Shown here: positions 26,924-34,082 of the stretch, in pieces
Layout of the letters: the number at the start of each line of letters is the position of its first letter
How positions within the stretch are numbered: the stretch's first letter is position 1
Source of the DNA: Armatimonadaceae bacterium
GTDB taxonomy: Bacteria > Armatimonadota > Armatimonadia > Armatimonadales > Armatimonadaceae
Length of the DNA stretch: 44,792 bases
Direction of reading: 5' to 3'
NCBI GenBank assembly: GCA_030446525.1
Contig: JAUJNC010000019.1
Coordinates: 1-44,792, forward strand
Made by a program: the position numbers and the translations under genes
Notes under the pieces: model-generated
Told to the model about the DNA's origin: nothing
The model's database searches: none
What the model saw: the letters and a program-made list of their open reading frames with translations, nothing else

Positions 26924-27835
26924 GTTTGTCAGAAACCAGGATGGTCCCGGCCAAACGGAGTGGCCTCAGCACTGCAAGGCACTTGCCCTGGAACGCTTTA
27001 CAGCGACGCGTCTGCCGAAAGCGCGCGACATCCTGGGGGTTGGCGTTCCCGACAGAGGCCAGCTCGCCCACTTCGTTGACATGGAAAGCGACCGGAACAA
27101 CGGCGTTCGGCACCAGATTGCCGTGCTCGTCTATTACCTCCACGGTGACAAAGGCGAGATCGTTTCGATCCGCGCGTATGCACTCACGATCCGCCGTCAG
27201 GCGGAGCCGCGCCGGTTTCCCAGCGGTCTGAAACGCCAGTGAGGCGATCTCCCGCCCATCGGCCAGAGCAACGGCGCGCAGTTCTCCCGGAGCATACGGT
27301 ACCTCGAATTCAGCGGTGAACTTTGCCTCCTCGGAAATAGTCCGCGCACTGATTTCCTGGCCGTTCAGTAGTAGACGGATCTGATCACTTGCGGTGTACA
27401 CCCGTACCTTCAGCAGCACACCTTCAAAACTGGGCCACGTCCAGCTTCGCAGTTCATCCGGCCAGCCCCAGTCGCTGACCTCCTCGGTACGGCCCATCGG
27501 CAAAGGCCGCCGCACGGCCATCTCCAGCCTGCTTCGTCCCCATACCACATCGCGGTAGTAGGATTGGGGCTTCTTGTCCCCGATCAGATCAATGTCGCCG
27601 CAGTAGGCATTGAACCACGGGAATGGGCGGATGGGAAAGTTATTATCCCCCCTCAGCCGGGAATGTCCAATGCCAGACTCCCCAAGGTAATCCATACCAG
27701 TCCATACGAAGTCACCAATCACGTACGGGTGCTTCCGCGCCATTGCCTCGTTCTCGAAGGCTTCGCTGGCGTAGGTCTCGGCTCCAACAATGATCCGTTC
27801 TGGATGGCGTTCATGGTCAGTAACGTCCAGTAGGA
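26910..27835 (-). pseudogene. GH2 beta-galactosidase, 5'-truncated relic
   Basis: An open frame of about 308 residues corresponds to the C-terminal part of a GH2 beta-galactosidase. It starts in the barrel with DHERHPERIIVGAETYASEA and HPYVIGDFVWTGMDYLGESG, then a DUF4982-like beta domain (VLLKVRVYTASDQIRLLLNG) and a last Ig-like domain with GELASVGNANPQ and KAFQGKCLAVLRP. Full enzymes are about 750-850 residues, so the sugar-binding domains and the acid/base region are gone. The break near 27835 lies about 20 bp before a 15-bp direct repeat and an IS256 relic. Confidence 0.85.
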
Positions 27836-27853
27836 TGGTGTAAAATCAGTGGC

Positions 27854-28394
27854 CTGAAAGCAGAAAGGGCCGCTCTCCCGCTGGGTAGATGTAAGTCGCC
27901 AAACACACATCACCAGAGAGGGAAAGCAGGGCCCCACTTCAGGTTACCCTTGACCCGGAGCTTGTGCACCGGCTCTTTCAAGATGACGGGCTCAGACCGC
28001 TCCTGGAGCAGGTCCTCCATCAGGTGGTCCAGGCACAGGTGGCCCAGCAAATCGGCGCGGCACCCCACCAGCGCACCCAGGAGCGGCAGGGTTAGCGCAA
28101 CGGCTATCGAGAACGTGAGCGGACTACCCGCAGTGATAGCTCCGGGATCCCGAGAAGGCCCCGATCCCATAACGGAGCTTACCGAGGACGTAGTGCACGG
28201 TCCTCTTGTCACGGACCGGCGCTCGGAAGCGCCACACGGCGCCGGGCCTCAGGCCGTGCGTCTCCACGCTCGTATAGCCGGACCTGCGCGGGGCCATCAC
28301 CCGGACTGCTTCCTGCGACAAAAGCATCGCCCTGGCGGTTTTTCTGGAACCAACGTGGGCGCGCCGTGGTTGAAGCGCACTGAAAGCAGAAAGG
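27854..28394. repeat. 15-bp direct repeats flanking a 511-bp segment
   Basis: The sequence ctgaaagcagaaagg occurs at 27854-27868 and again at 28380-28394 in the same orientation. Between them lies a 511-bp segment with an IS256 transposase relic. The second copy overlaps the ribosome-site region of the gene at 28406. The pair could be a long target duplication or a recombination scar. It matches the place where the GH2 gene is cut. Confidence 0.6.
27934..28165 (+). pseudogene. IS256-family (mutator-type) transposase N-terminal relic
   Basis: The plus-strand frame reads LQVTLDPELVHRLFQDDGLR, then PLLEQVLHQVVQAQVAQQIG and AAPHQRTQERQG, an in-frame TAG at 28093-28095, and RNGYRERERTTR. This is the N-terminal HTH region of mutator-type transposases, which normally reads with GYRNGYR at this point, so the TAG replaces a Tyr codon. 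Beyond about 28165 homology fades, and 28166-28405 shows no recognisable gene. The DDE domain is missing. Confidence 0.6.
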
Positions 28395-28405
28395 AACGGA
28401 AAAAG

Positions 28406-28624
28406 ATGACACCAACGGATTCGGACGTGACGACCTGGCCGCAGCTCGCCGAGGGGCTGTACAGCTTCCTGACCGGACGCGGCGCGATGATCGAGTATGC
28501 CTTCGACAACATGGAGGTGATGGTCCCGCGCGACACCGGACCCGAGGCGCCCGGCGCGAAGTGGCGGATCAACGGCACGCTGCGCATCCGGACGTCCGAG
28601 CCGGGTCACAACGGCAACGGTTAA
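28406..28624 (+). CDS. Conserved-looking 72-residue protein of unknown function
   Basis: ATG 28406 follows AAGGAACGG. The product has an N-terminal aromatic/hydrophobic segment (WPQLAEGLYSFLTGRGAMIE) and an amphipathic beta-rich centre (YAFDNMEVMVPRD, AKWRINGTLRIRT). It looks like a compact soluble domain. It is followed after 10 bp by another small gene and then an SDR gene, so the three likely form an operon. I do not recognise the family. Confidence 0.6.
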   Translation: MTPTDSDVTTWPQLAEGLYSFLTGRGAMIEYAFDNMEVMVPRDTGPEAPGAKWRINGTLRIRTSEPGHNGNG

Positions 28625-28634
28625 GCGAGCTTTG

Positions 28635-28964
28635 ATGCACTCCGTCGAAGGCGCGCTGGACCTCCGGGTGGACGGGGTCGATGTTCACGTCGAAGCGCGA
28701 GGCAATTATTTGCGCCTCGACGTGGACCGACCCCGCGCCTTTCTCCGGGCTATGGCCGTGCCACGCGCGGGCCGTTTGAGGCGGCTGAGGAGACTGGCGC
28801 GGTTTTTATTCGATCAGGGCCTGACGCTGCGGGTCGTCAGCCGGAACCGGCAGATCGTGGTCCTGGGGCGCGCCGCGCCGGCGGGAATAGCGACGCGCCT
28901 GCTGGGCGTCCCGCACATGGCGCTGGGGAAAGGCGCAGATCTGCTGCGCGTGTTGGCAGGCTGA
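28635..28964 (+). CDS. 109-residue protein of unknown function
   Basis: ATG 28635. The sequence alternates beta-strand-like stretches in its first 45 residues (ALDLRVDGVDVHVEARGNYL), then a strongly basic segment (RAGRLRRLRRLARFL) and hydrophobic strands (LTLRVVSRNRQIVVLGRA). It could bind membrane or nucleic acid through the Arg-rich part. The next gene starts 1 bp after its stop codon, which implies translational coupling with the SDR/DUF2867 protein. Confidence 0.6.
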   Translation: MHSVEGALDLRVDGVDVHVEARGNYLRLDVDRPRAFLRAMAVPRAGRLRRLRRLARFLFDQGLTLRVVSRNRQIVVLGRAAPAGIATRLLGVPHMALGKGADLLRVLAG

Positions 28965-28965
28965 C

Positions 28966-30426
28966 ATGAAACCATTGCGCGTGCTGGTAACGGGAGCAAC
29001 GGGTTATATCGGCGGGCGCCTTGTGCCGCTTCTTCTGGCCCGCGGCTACCGCGTGCGTTGTCTGGCGCGCGATCCGCGCAAGCTCGCCGGCCGCTGGGCC
29101 GGGGGACCGGTGGAGATCGCCCGCGGCGACGCGCTCGACCCGGGCAGCCTTGTCGACGCCCTGAAGGACGTGGATGCGGCGTTCTATCTTATCCACGCGA
29201 TGGGCGGCGGGGAAGAAGGCTTCGCGCAGCGGGACCGGGAGGGCGCCCGCGCCTTCGCTGAGGCTGCCGCACAAAACGGCGTGGGGCGCATCCTCTATCT
29301 GGGCGGGCTGGGGCGGCGACAGGGACAGCCCTCCGCGCACCTGCGCAGCCGCCACGAGACGGGAGACGCCCTTCGCTCCGGCCCGGTGCCCGTCACCGAG
29401 CTGCGCGCCGCCATGATCGTCGGCTCCGGCAGCGCCTCGTTCGAGATGCTGCGGCATCTGACGGAAAAGCTGCCGGTCATGATCTGCCCGCGCTGGGTGG
29501 AGAACCGGACGCAGCCGATCTTTATCATCGACGCGCTGGCCTATCTCGTTGCCGCGCTGGAATGCCCGGAGTCGGCGGGTCACATCCTCGACATCGGCGG
29601 CCCGGACATCCTGACCTACCGGCAGATGATGGAGGCGTTCGCTGAGGTACGCGGCCTGCGCCGCCGGATTTTCACCGTACCCGTCCTGACGCCGCACCTG
29701 TCGGCGTATTGGATCAACCTGGTCACTTCTGTCCCCGCCTCGATCGCCTTCCCGCTCGTGGAGGGGCTGAAGGCGGAGACCGTCTGTGAGAGCGACGAGG
29801 CGCAGAAGCTACTGCGGGTTCCGCTGACGCCGTTCCACGAGGCGGTTGCCCGCGCCCTTGCCGCGACCGATGCGCTGCACGTCCCCACGCGCTGGAGCGG
29901 CGCGGATCGCGGCGCCCTGCCCCGACTGCTGGAGGAGACGCCGCTCCCCAAGCGCGGCGTCCTCAAAGATGAGCAGGTCGTAACCACCCGCGCCGCCGGC
30001 CCCGCGCTGCGCCGCGCCTTCTCCCGCATCGGCGGCAACGTGGGCTGGTACTACGCGGACCGGCTGTGGGACATACGCGGCGCGATCGACCGGGTGCTGG
30101 GCGGCGTCGGCGTTCGGCGCGGCCGCCGCCATCCGGAGCACGTGGCCATCGGCGATGCGATCGACTTCTGGCGCGTTGAGGACTACGGCCTTGATCGGAT
30201 GCTCCTGCGCGCCGAGATGAAGGTGCCGGGCCGCGCCTGGCTCGAGTTTCGCGTCCGCGACAACGGCGACGGGACGCGCGCTCTCGTCCAGACCGCCTAC
30301 TACCTGCCCGGCTCCTTCTGGGGCTACCTGTACTGGTACGCGCTGCTGCCCGTCCATCTCTTTGTCTTCCAGGGGATGGCAAAGGGCATCGTGCGCTGGG
30401 CCGAACAAGAGGAGGTGCGGGCGTAG
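28966..30426 (+). CDS. SDR-type NAD(P)-binding protein with C-terminal DUF2867
   Basis: A 486-residue atypical short-chain dehydrogenase/reductase. The Rossmann loop is GATGYIGGRL (10-19). YLIHAMGGGEEGF and LGGLGRRQGQPSAHLRSRHE replace the classical active site. A DUF2867 domain covers about 330-480 (NVGWYYADRLWDIRGAID, then LPGSFWGYLYWYALLPVHLF near the end). Proteins of this layout are thought to act on lipid-like or quinone-related substrates, without firm proof. The start codon ATG lies 1 bp after the preceding gene. It is the third gene of a likely three-gene operon. Confidence 0.9.
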   Translation: MKPLRVLVTGATGYIGGRLVPLLLARGYRVRCLARDPRKLAGRWAGGPVEIARGDALDPGSLVDALKDVDAAFYLIHAMGGGEEGFAQRDREGARAFAEAAAQNGVGRILYLGGLGRRQGQPSAHLRSRHETGDALRSGPVPVTELRAAMIVGSGSASFEMLRHLTEKLPVMICPRWVENRTQPIFIIDALAYLVAALECPESAGHILDIGGPDILTYRQMMEAFAEVRGLRRRIFTVPVLTPHLSAYWINLVTSVPASIAFPLVEGLKAETVCESDEAQKLLRVPLTPFHEAVARALAATDALHVPTRWSGADRGALPRLLEETPLPKRGVLKDEQVVTTRAAGPALRRAFSRIGGNVGWYYADRLWDIRGAIDRVLGGVGVRRGRRHPEHVAIGDAIDFWRVEDYGLDRMLLRAEMKVPGRAWLEFRVRDNGDGTRALVQTAYYLPGSFWGYLYWYALLPVHLFVFQGMAKGIVRWAEQEEVRA

Positions 30427-30520
30427 AAGGTCCACACCGCTGTTCATCAGCGACCGGCGCGATGAAAAGTCGGAACCCGTGAAAAGACGCCTACTTAGCG
30501 ATCCCTTCGAGGGAGGAGAG

Positions 30521-31315
30521 ATGTCTACCATTGTTTGTGCCCAGCCCTGGGGCGGGTACCTGGACCAAGCAGAGACCGAAGCACAAGCAGGAGTTTCATT
30601 TACCAAGCCGATGTTTTGTTCCAGTACGGGAGCGCCCTACGGCGCCCGGCCGTATGCCGCGGCCCGGCATCCAAGAACCCTGAGCCTTCGCTGCCTTGCC
30701 GGGATCCTGTACCTGGTTCTGGTGGTGCTGGCCGTACGCTCGGTGGTGAGTCGCCCCGGCGGGCCCGGTGAACCCGGCGAGTCGGCACGGGTAGCGGCGC
30801 TGCCGAAGGCAGTATCAGGGGTATTTCCCGCGGTGCAGGCCGTGCCAAAGCCGGCCCGCCCCCAGCCGCCCGCGCCCGTGGCAAGGGCGCCGCTCCCGCT
30901 GGCTTCGCGCCACCGGGAGGTGCCTCGGGTGTCACCCCGTACCCCCGGTCGGTCGGCCCGGTGGGATGATAACCTGCACGCACACCCCCGGAAGGGGCAG
31001 TTCCGCCGGTTCTTCCGCATGAAGGCCACCGCCTACACCCCGATCAACACCCGCATGGAGGGGGGACGCTACACGAAGACGTCCAAAGACGGGCGCTCGG
31101 CCCACGGCGTGGCTGTGGACCCGGACCTGATCCCGCTCGGCTCCCGGCTCTGGATCCCCGGCTACGGGCACGCCGTCGCCGATGATATCGGCGGGCGCAT
31201 CCGGGGCCACCGAGTGGACGTGCGCGTGCAGGTGGGGGACAACATGTACGACTGGGGGCATCGGCCCGTGCGCGTGTACGTGCTCCAGGACCCGTCGGGT
31301 TCTTCATCTGAGTGA
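30521..31315 (+). CDS. Membrane-anchored 3D-domain cell-wall protein
   Basis: A 264-residue protein. ATG 30521 has GGAGGAG upstream. A cytoplasmic N-terminus (about 55 residues) leads to one membrane helix (CLAGILYLVLVVLAV, about 57-72), a Pro-rich periplasmic linker, and a C-terminal 3D domain named for its three aspartates. Visible parts are MKATAYTP, KDGRSAHGVAVDPDLIPLGS, and HAVADDIGGRIRGHRVDV. The fold is the MltA/Rpf-associated double-psi barrel, so it may cleave or bind peptidoglycan. A cytoplasmic tail of this length on such a protein is unusual. Confidence 0.88.
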   Translation: MSTIVCAQPWGGYLDQAETEAQAGVSFTKPMFCSSTGAPYGARPYAAARHPRTLSLRCLAGILYLVLVVLAVRSVVSRPGGPGEPGESARVAALPKAVSGVFPAVQAVPKPARPQPPAPVARAPLPLASRHREVPRVSPRTPGRSARWDDNLHAHPRKGQFRRFFRMKATAYTPINTRMEGGRYTKTSKDGRSAHGVAVDPDLIPLGSRLWIPGYGHAVADDIGGRIRGHRVDVRVQVGDNMYDWGHRPVRVYVLQDPSGSSSE

Positions 31316-31479
31316 CGACCGCCGCAGGCGGCGCTCCACCAGCCCGGGCTCATCTCGTCTGGGGCACACGCGGTACCGCCCCGAGGAACGAGACAGGGCC
31401 ACCAGGCGGCAGGCGCGGCGCTCGCAGCAGCCCCGCTGCTGGGCTAGGTGCCGCGCCGCCCTCTTCTGGGGAGCGCCTC

Positions 31480-31617
31480 CCCATTTTTTGCGTTGATCTC
31501 CTTGAGGCGATCGATATCCAGGTCCCGCTCGGCCAGCAGCTTCTTGAGCCGGGCGTTCTCCTTCTCCAACTCTTTGAGGCGCTGCACCTCACGGGTGCTC
31601 ATGCCGACGAACTTCTT
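31480..31617 (-). pseudogene. IS3-family OrfA C-terminal relic
   Basis: Reading leftward from about 31617, the frame gives GMSTREVQRLKELEKENARL, then KKLLAERDLDIDRLKEINAK, the leucine-zipper coiled coil at the end of IS3-type OrfA proteins. No HTH or OrfB integrase is present. Its right edge abuts, within a few bases, the relic of the large STN-like protein on the opposite strand. The rest of 31316-31479 shows GC-rich sequence without a recognisable gene. Confidence 0.6.
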
Positions 31618-31779
31618 GACCGCCTTCTCACCCGCTGGGACGCCTCGCGCCGCGAACACGGCGCATTGACAGTTGAAGATTTGACAGAGATCGTTCAGCT
31701 CACGGACGTGCAGCTGGACGCGGTGGCCACCGCGAAAGGCGCGCGGGCTTGCTTCACTCGCGTCGCTGTGCTATCGTAA
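31618..31779 (+). pseudogene. Relic of an STN-like sigma-module protein (paralog of 34-36 kb gene)
   Basis: The frame ending with TAA at 31777-31779 encodes DRLLTRWDASRREHGALTVE and continues to TAKGARACFTRV. By hand alignment, 30 of 46 residues match residues of the large protein encoded at 34083-36067 (NRLLTRWAAARRKQGALTLG to GARACF). It is a short internal piece without start or end. It is a diverged copy rather than a recent duplicate of the local gene, which implies that several such proteins exist in this genome. Confidence 0.6.
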
Positions 31780-31809
31780 TGATAGCGTTACCCCACCAGG
31801 AGAGAAGTC

Positions 31810-32040
31810 ATGGCGCAGGTACTCGTACGCGAACTCGAGCCCGCGGTGATCGAACGGCTTAAAGAACGTGCCCATCGGAATGGCCGGTCGCTGGAAGCGG
31901 AGCTGCGGCTTGTCCTGCAGCAGGCCGCGGGGGACAGCACCGCACAGATCCAGGCGGAAGTCGCCCGGGTACGGGCGCTGTTCGCCGGGCGCACCTTCTT
32001 CGACAGCGCCAAGCTGTTCCGAGAAGATCGGGAGCGGTGA
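31810..32040 (+). CDS. FitA/VapB-like ribbon-helix-helix antitoxin
   Basis: A 76-residue protein. ATG 31810 has AGGAGAG upstream. The N-terminal ribbon-helix-helix (AQVLVRELEPAVIERLKERA, then HRNGRSLEAELRLVLQQA) binds DNA. The C-terminal tail (ALFAGRTFFDSAKLFREDRE) is the typical toxin-binding segment. The stop codon overlaps GTG 32037 (GTGA), the start of a PIN toxin that is truncated, so the antitoxin is now an orphan. Confidence 0.85.
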   Translation: MAQVLVRELEPAVIERLKERAHRNGRSLEAELRLVLQQAAGDSTAQIQAEVARVRALFAGRTFFDSAKLFREDRER

Positions 32041-32162
32041 GCCACCCTGTGGTAGACGCCAGCGTGGCTGTTGACACAATGATTTGGAGACGCCGGTGTG
32101 ACAGCCGCCAGAACCCTCGGGTCTTCGATTATCTGCGAAAGGGGTGTCGCCGTGAGGTTTAA
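32037..32162 (+). pseudogene. PIN-domain (VapC-like) toxin, cut after about 12 residues
   Basis: GTG 32037 overlaps the antitoxin stop. The frame begins VSHPVVDASVAV, the first strand of a PIN domain with its catalytic Asp. From about 32073 it continues into unrelated sequence and stops at 32162, giving only 41 residues. The remaining acidic residues are missing, so no nuclease can be made. The sequence between 32073 and 32168 looks like foreign insertion debris, but I cannot name it. Confidence 0.6.
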
Positions 32163-32168
32163 TGGCGC

Positions 32169-32542
32169 TCATCGTGTGTAGGGCTGTGCCGTCACCAGGC
32201 CGGGGACAATGCGGTAGTGCTTGACGTTGAAGGTGCAAAGCGTCGCGGAAAGTCCCACGGCACAAGCGGCGATGAGGGCGTCGAGCAACCCCAAGTTGTG
32301 CGATAGGTGGTAGGTCGTGAAGTCGGACGAAGCGCGGGCACAGTCAGCCTCGGTCGGCCAAACTAAGGTGCAACGAGCCGCAACGCTTGGCGCACCTGCT
32401 GCGCGTTTTGGGCGTCTTGAACCAGTTCCATGATAACCAGGCCGGGGACGGACGGCAAATCGGCGAGGCTGGCAAACCATGCCACGGCGGGTGCATGGCC
32501 GCGCTGGATGTCGACCAGAACATCGGTGTCCAACACGTGCAT
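32169..32542 (-). pseudogene. PIN-domain ribonuclease toxin (VapC-like), one frameshift
   Basis: ATG 32542 opens MHVLDTDVLVDIQRGHAPAV with the first catalytic Asp, and VIMELVQDAQ supplies the Glu. Near 32365 a single missing base brings a TAG stop into frame. The other half continues in the next frame (LVWPTEADCARASSDF, then NLGLLDALIAACAVGLSATL with the further Asp) to the stop at 32169. If repaired, it would be a normal toxin of about 124 residues cutting tRNA or mRNA. It lies 9 bp downstream of its antitoxin gene. Confidence 0.8.
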
Positions 32543-32551
32543 GGGCGCTGC

Positions 32552-32812
32552 TTACGAGCGTAGACGGGTTTGGGCCGTGTGGCGCAGGTTGCGGGCATGC
32601 GCCTGACTGTCGTCGATATCAGGCCGCGAGCCGATAACTCCTTGGCTTTGCCAGTAGGCCACGAGATCTGCTCCGGTCTTGGGCGTGTTGCTCACGGTTC
32701 GCCCTGTGGACAGGACGCGCAGGACATACTCGGTCAGGGACAGATTCAGCCGCGTAGCTTCGGCGGAGAGTTCGTTTTCCAGCTCTTTCGGCAGATCAAG
32801 CGTGATGCTCAC
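32552..32812 (-). CDS. VapB-type ribbon-helix-helix antitoxin
   Basis: An 86-residue antitoxin. The start is GTG 32812 with AGGAG about 6 nt upstream. The N-terminal RHH reads SITLDLPKELENELSAEATR, then LNLSLTEYVLRVL. The tail has ADLVAYWQSQGVIGSRPDID, a motif common in antitoxins paired with PIN toxins. It precedes the toxin gene at 32542 in the usual antitoxin-first order. If the toxin is truly frameshifted, this antitoxin may persist as an orphan. Confidence 0.82.
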   Translation of the reverse strand: MSITLDLPKELENELSAEATRLNLSLTEYVLRVLSTGRTVSNTPKTGADLVAYWQSQGVIGSRPDIDDSQAHARNLRHTAQTRLRS

Positions 32813-32954
32813 GGTGGTTCTCCTGTTTGGCGGGCGTCTCACATCCATTATATCTCGTATCTCGGCCTGTGGAGTTTGTAAGAAGAGCAGGGAGCAATAT
32901 GTTGGGATTTGCCGCCTGCCTCGTCTAATGTAAGCGGGGGTACGGGAGGGGACG

Positions 32955-33554
32955 ATGCAGCAGGTCAGGATGCAGGGCTGGCAGGCGGTGGGTAGGCGCC
33001 AGAAAGAACCGGCAGGGGAAGGCGCGCTGCTCAGGGCGTGGCGGGCGGGCGACGGCGAAGCGCTGGAGCGCCTGCTGGCGGAGCACGAGCCGTCCCTCCT
33101 CGCGCTGTGCCGCGGCATGCTCGGGAACGCCGACGAGGCCGAGGATGCCGTCCAGGAGACCTTCTTTCGCGCCCTGCGCGCGCTCGCGAAGTTCCGCGGC
33201 GATGCCAGCCCGCGCACGTGGCTGACGCGCATCGCGGTAAACCTCTGCATCGAATGGAGGCGCGCCCGCCGCCCGACCGAGCCGTGGAGTGAGAGCGGGC
33301 TTGCCGCCCGGTCGCGCGAACCTTCCCCCGAAAGCGCCGTGGTGCGCCGCCTGCGTGTGGTCGAGGCTCTGGGCGAGCTGCCGCCCCGGCGCCGTGCGGT
33401 CTTCCTGATGAAAGAACAGGAGGGCTGGAGCGTGGCCGAGATCGCCGTGACCCTGCGCTGGAGCGAGCGCCAGGTCCGCAACGAGCTGTTTTACGCCCAC
33501 CGCGATCTGGCCAACTGGCGCCGGCGCGAGATGTGCGAAGGAGAAACGGAATGA
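32955..33554 (+). CDS. ECF-type sigma factor heading an anti-sigma/STN-like module
   Basis: A 199-residue sigma factor. ATG 32955 follows GGAGGGGA. Region 2 has LLAEHEPSLLALCRGMLGNA and DAVQETFFRALRALAKFRGD with the TWLTRIAVNLCIEW segment. Region 4 has LGELPPRRRAVFLMKEQEGW and VAEIAVTLRWSERQVRNELF. Its stop overlaps the next ATG (ATGA), so the anti-sigma factor is coupled to it. It is read divergently from the toxin-antitoxin pair. Confidence 0.95.
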   Translation: MQQVRMQGWQAVGRRQKEPAGEGALLRAWRAGDGEALERLLAEHEPSLLALCRGMLGNADEAEDAVQETFFRALRALAKFRGDASPRTWLTRIAVNLCIEWRRARRPTEPWSESGLAARSREPSPESAVVRRLRVVEALGELPPRRRAVFLMKEQEGWSVAEIAVTLRWSERQVRNELFYAHRDLANWRRREMCEGETE

Positions 33555-34080
33555 ACTGCCGGTACGCCGAACGGCTGCTGTCGGAACAGCAGAGCGGCCC
33601 CCTGCCCGAGCACAAGGCCCGCGGCGCGAGGGCGCATCTGGCCGCCTGCCCGGCCTGCCGCATGTATCAGCAAGCCTTGCGCGGCGTCCTCGGCGATGTG
33701 CGTGCTTCCCTGCCGCCCTCGCCGCCTGGCAGCCTGCTCGCGCGCCGCGCCGTCGCCCGCTGGACCGTGGAGCGGCAGGCGCGGGGCGGCGTGCGCCGGC
33801 CGCCTCGCCCTCGCGCCGCTGGCCGCCGGGGTGTTGCTGGCAGGCTTCGGGCTTCTCCCCCGGGAGAGGACCGGGGCGCGCCCGGCCGTCGCCGAGCGTC
33901 CGGGGGGGCCAGTCCGTCGCCGCGCTCGCGACAGCATCTGGCGAGCGTACCGCCTCGCCTGGGTCGTGAGCCGGCGGAAAGCGCCGCGCCGCGCCCGGTG
34001 TTCATGCTACCCCTGCCGGAGCCTGCGCGGGATCCGCAAACGGCGCAGTGCCATCGCGCCCAACACCGTCCCGCCGGGCC
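33551..34080 (+). pseudogene. Anti-sigma factor (zf-HC2-like, one membrane helix), frameshifted
   Basis: ATG 33551 overlaps the sigma-factor stop by 4 nt. The N-terminus MNCRYAERLLSEQQSGPLPE and AHLAACPACRMY has the HxxxCPAC core of zinc-binding anti-sigma domains. Near 33790 the frame changes, and a membrane segment follows (RLALAPLAAGVLLAGFGLL). After this helix the best frame is unclear. It may end near 34000 or continue as one long polypeptide into the STN-like protein. It would hold the sigma factor at the membrane and respond to an outside signal. Confidence 0.6.
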
Positions 34081-34082
34081 GG

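Noticed and set aside
27910..28212. Minus-strand 100-codon frame with a hydrophobic middle
   Set aside because: The opposite strand reads as an IS256 transposase N-terminus, which explains the sequence better.
32073..32168. Continuation of the truncated PIN toxin reading frame
   Set aside because: The residues after VAV do not resemble PIN domains; they look like inserted sequence of unknown origin.
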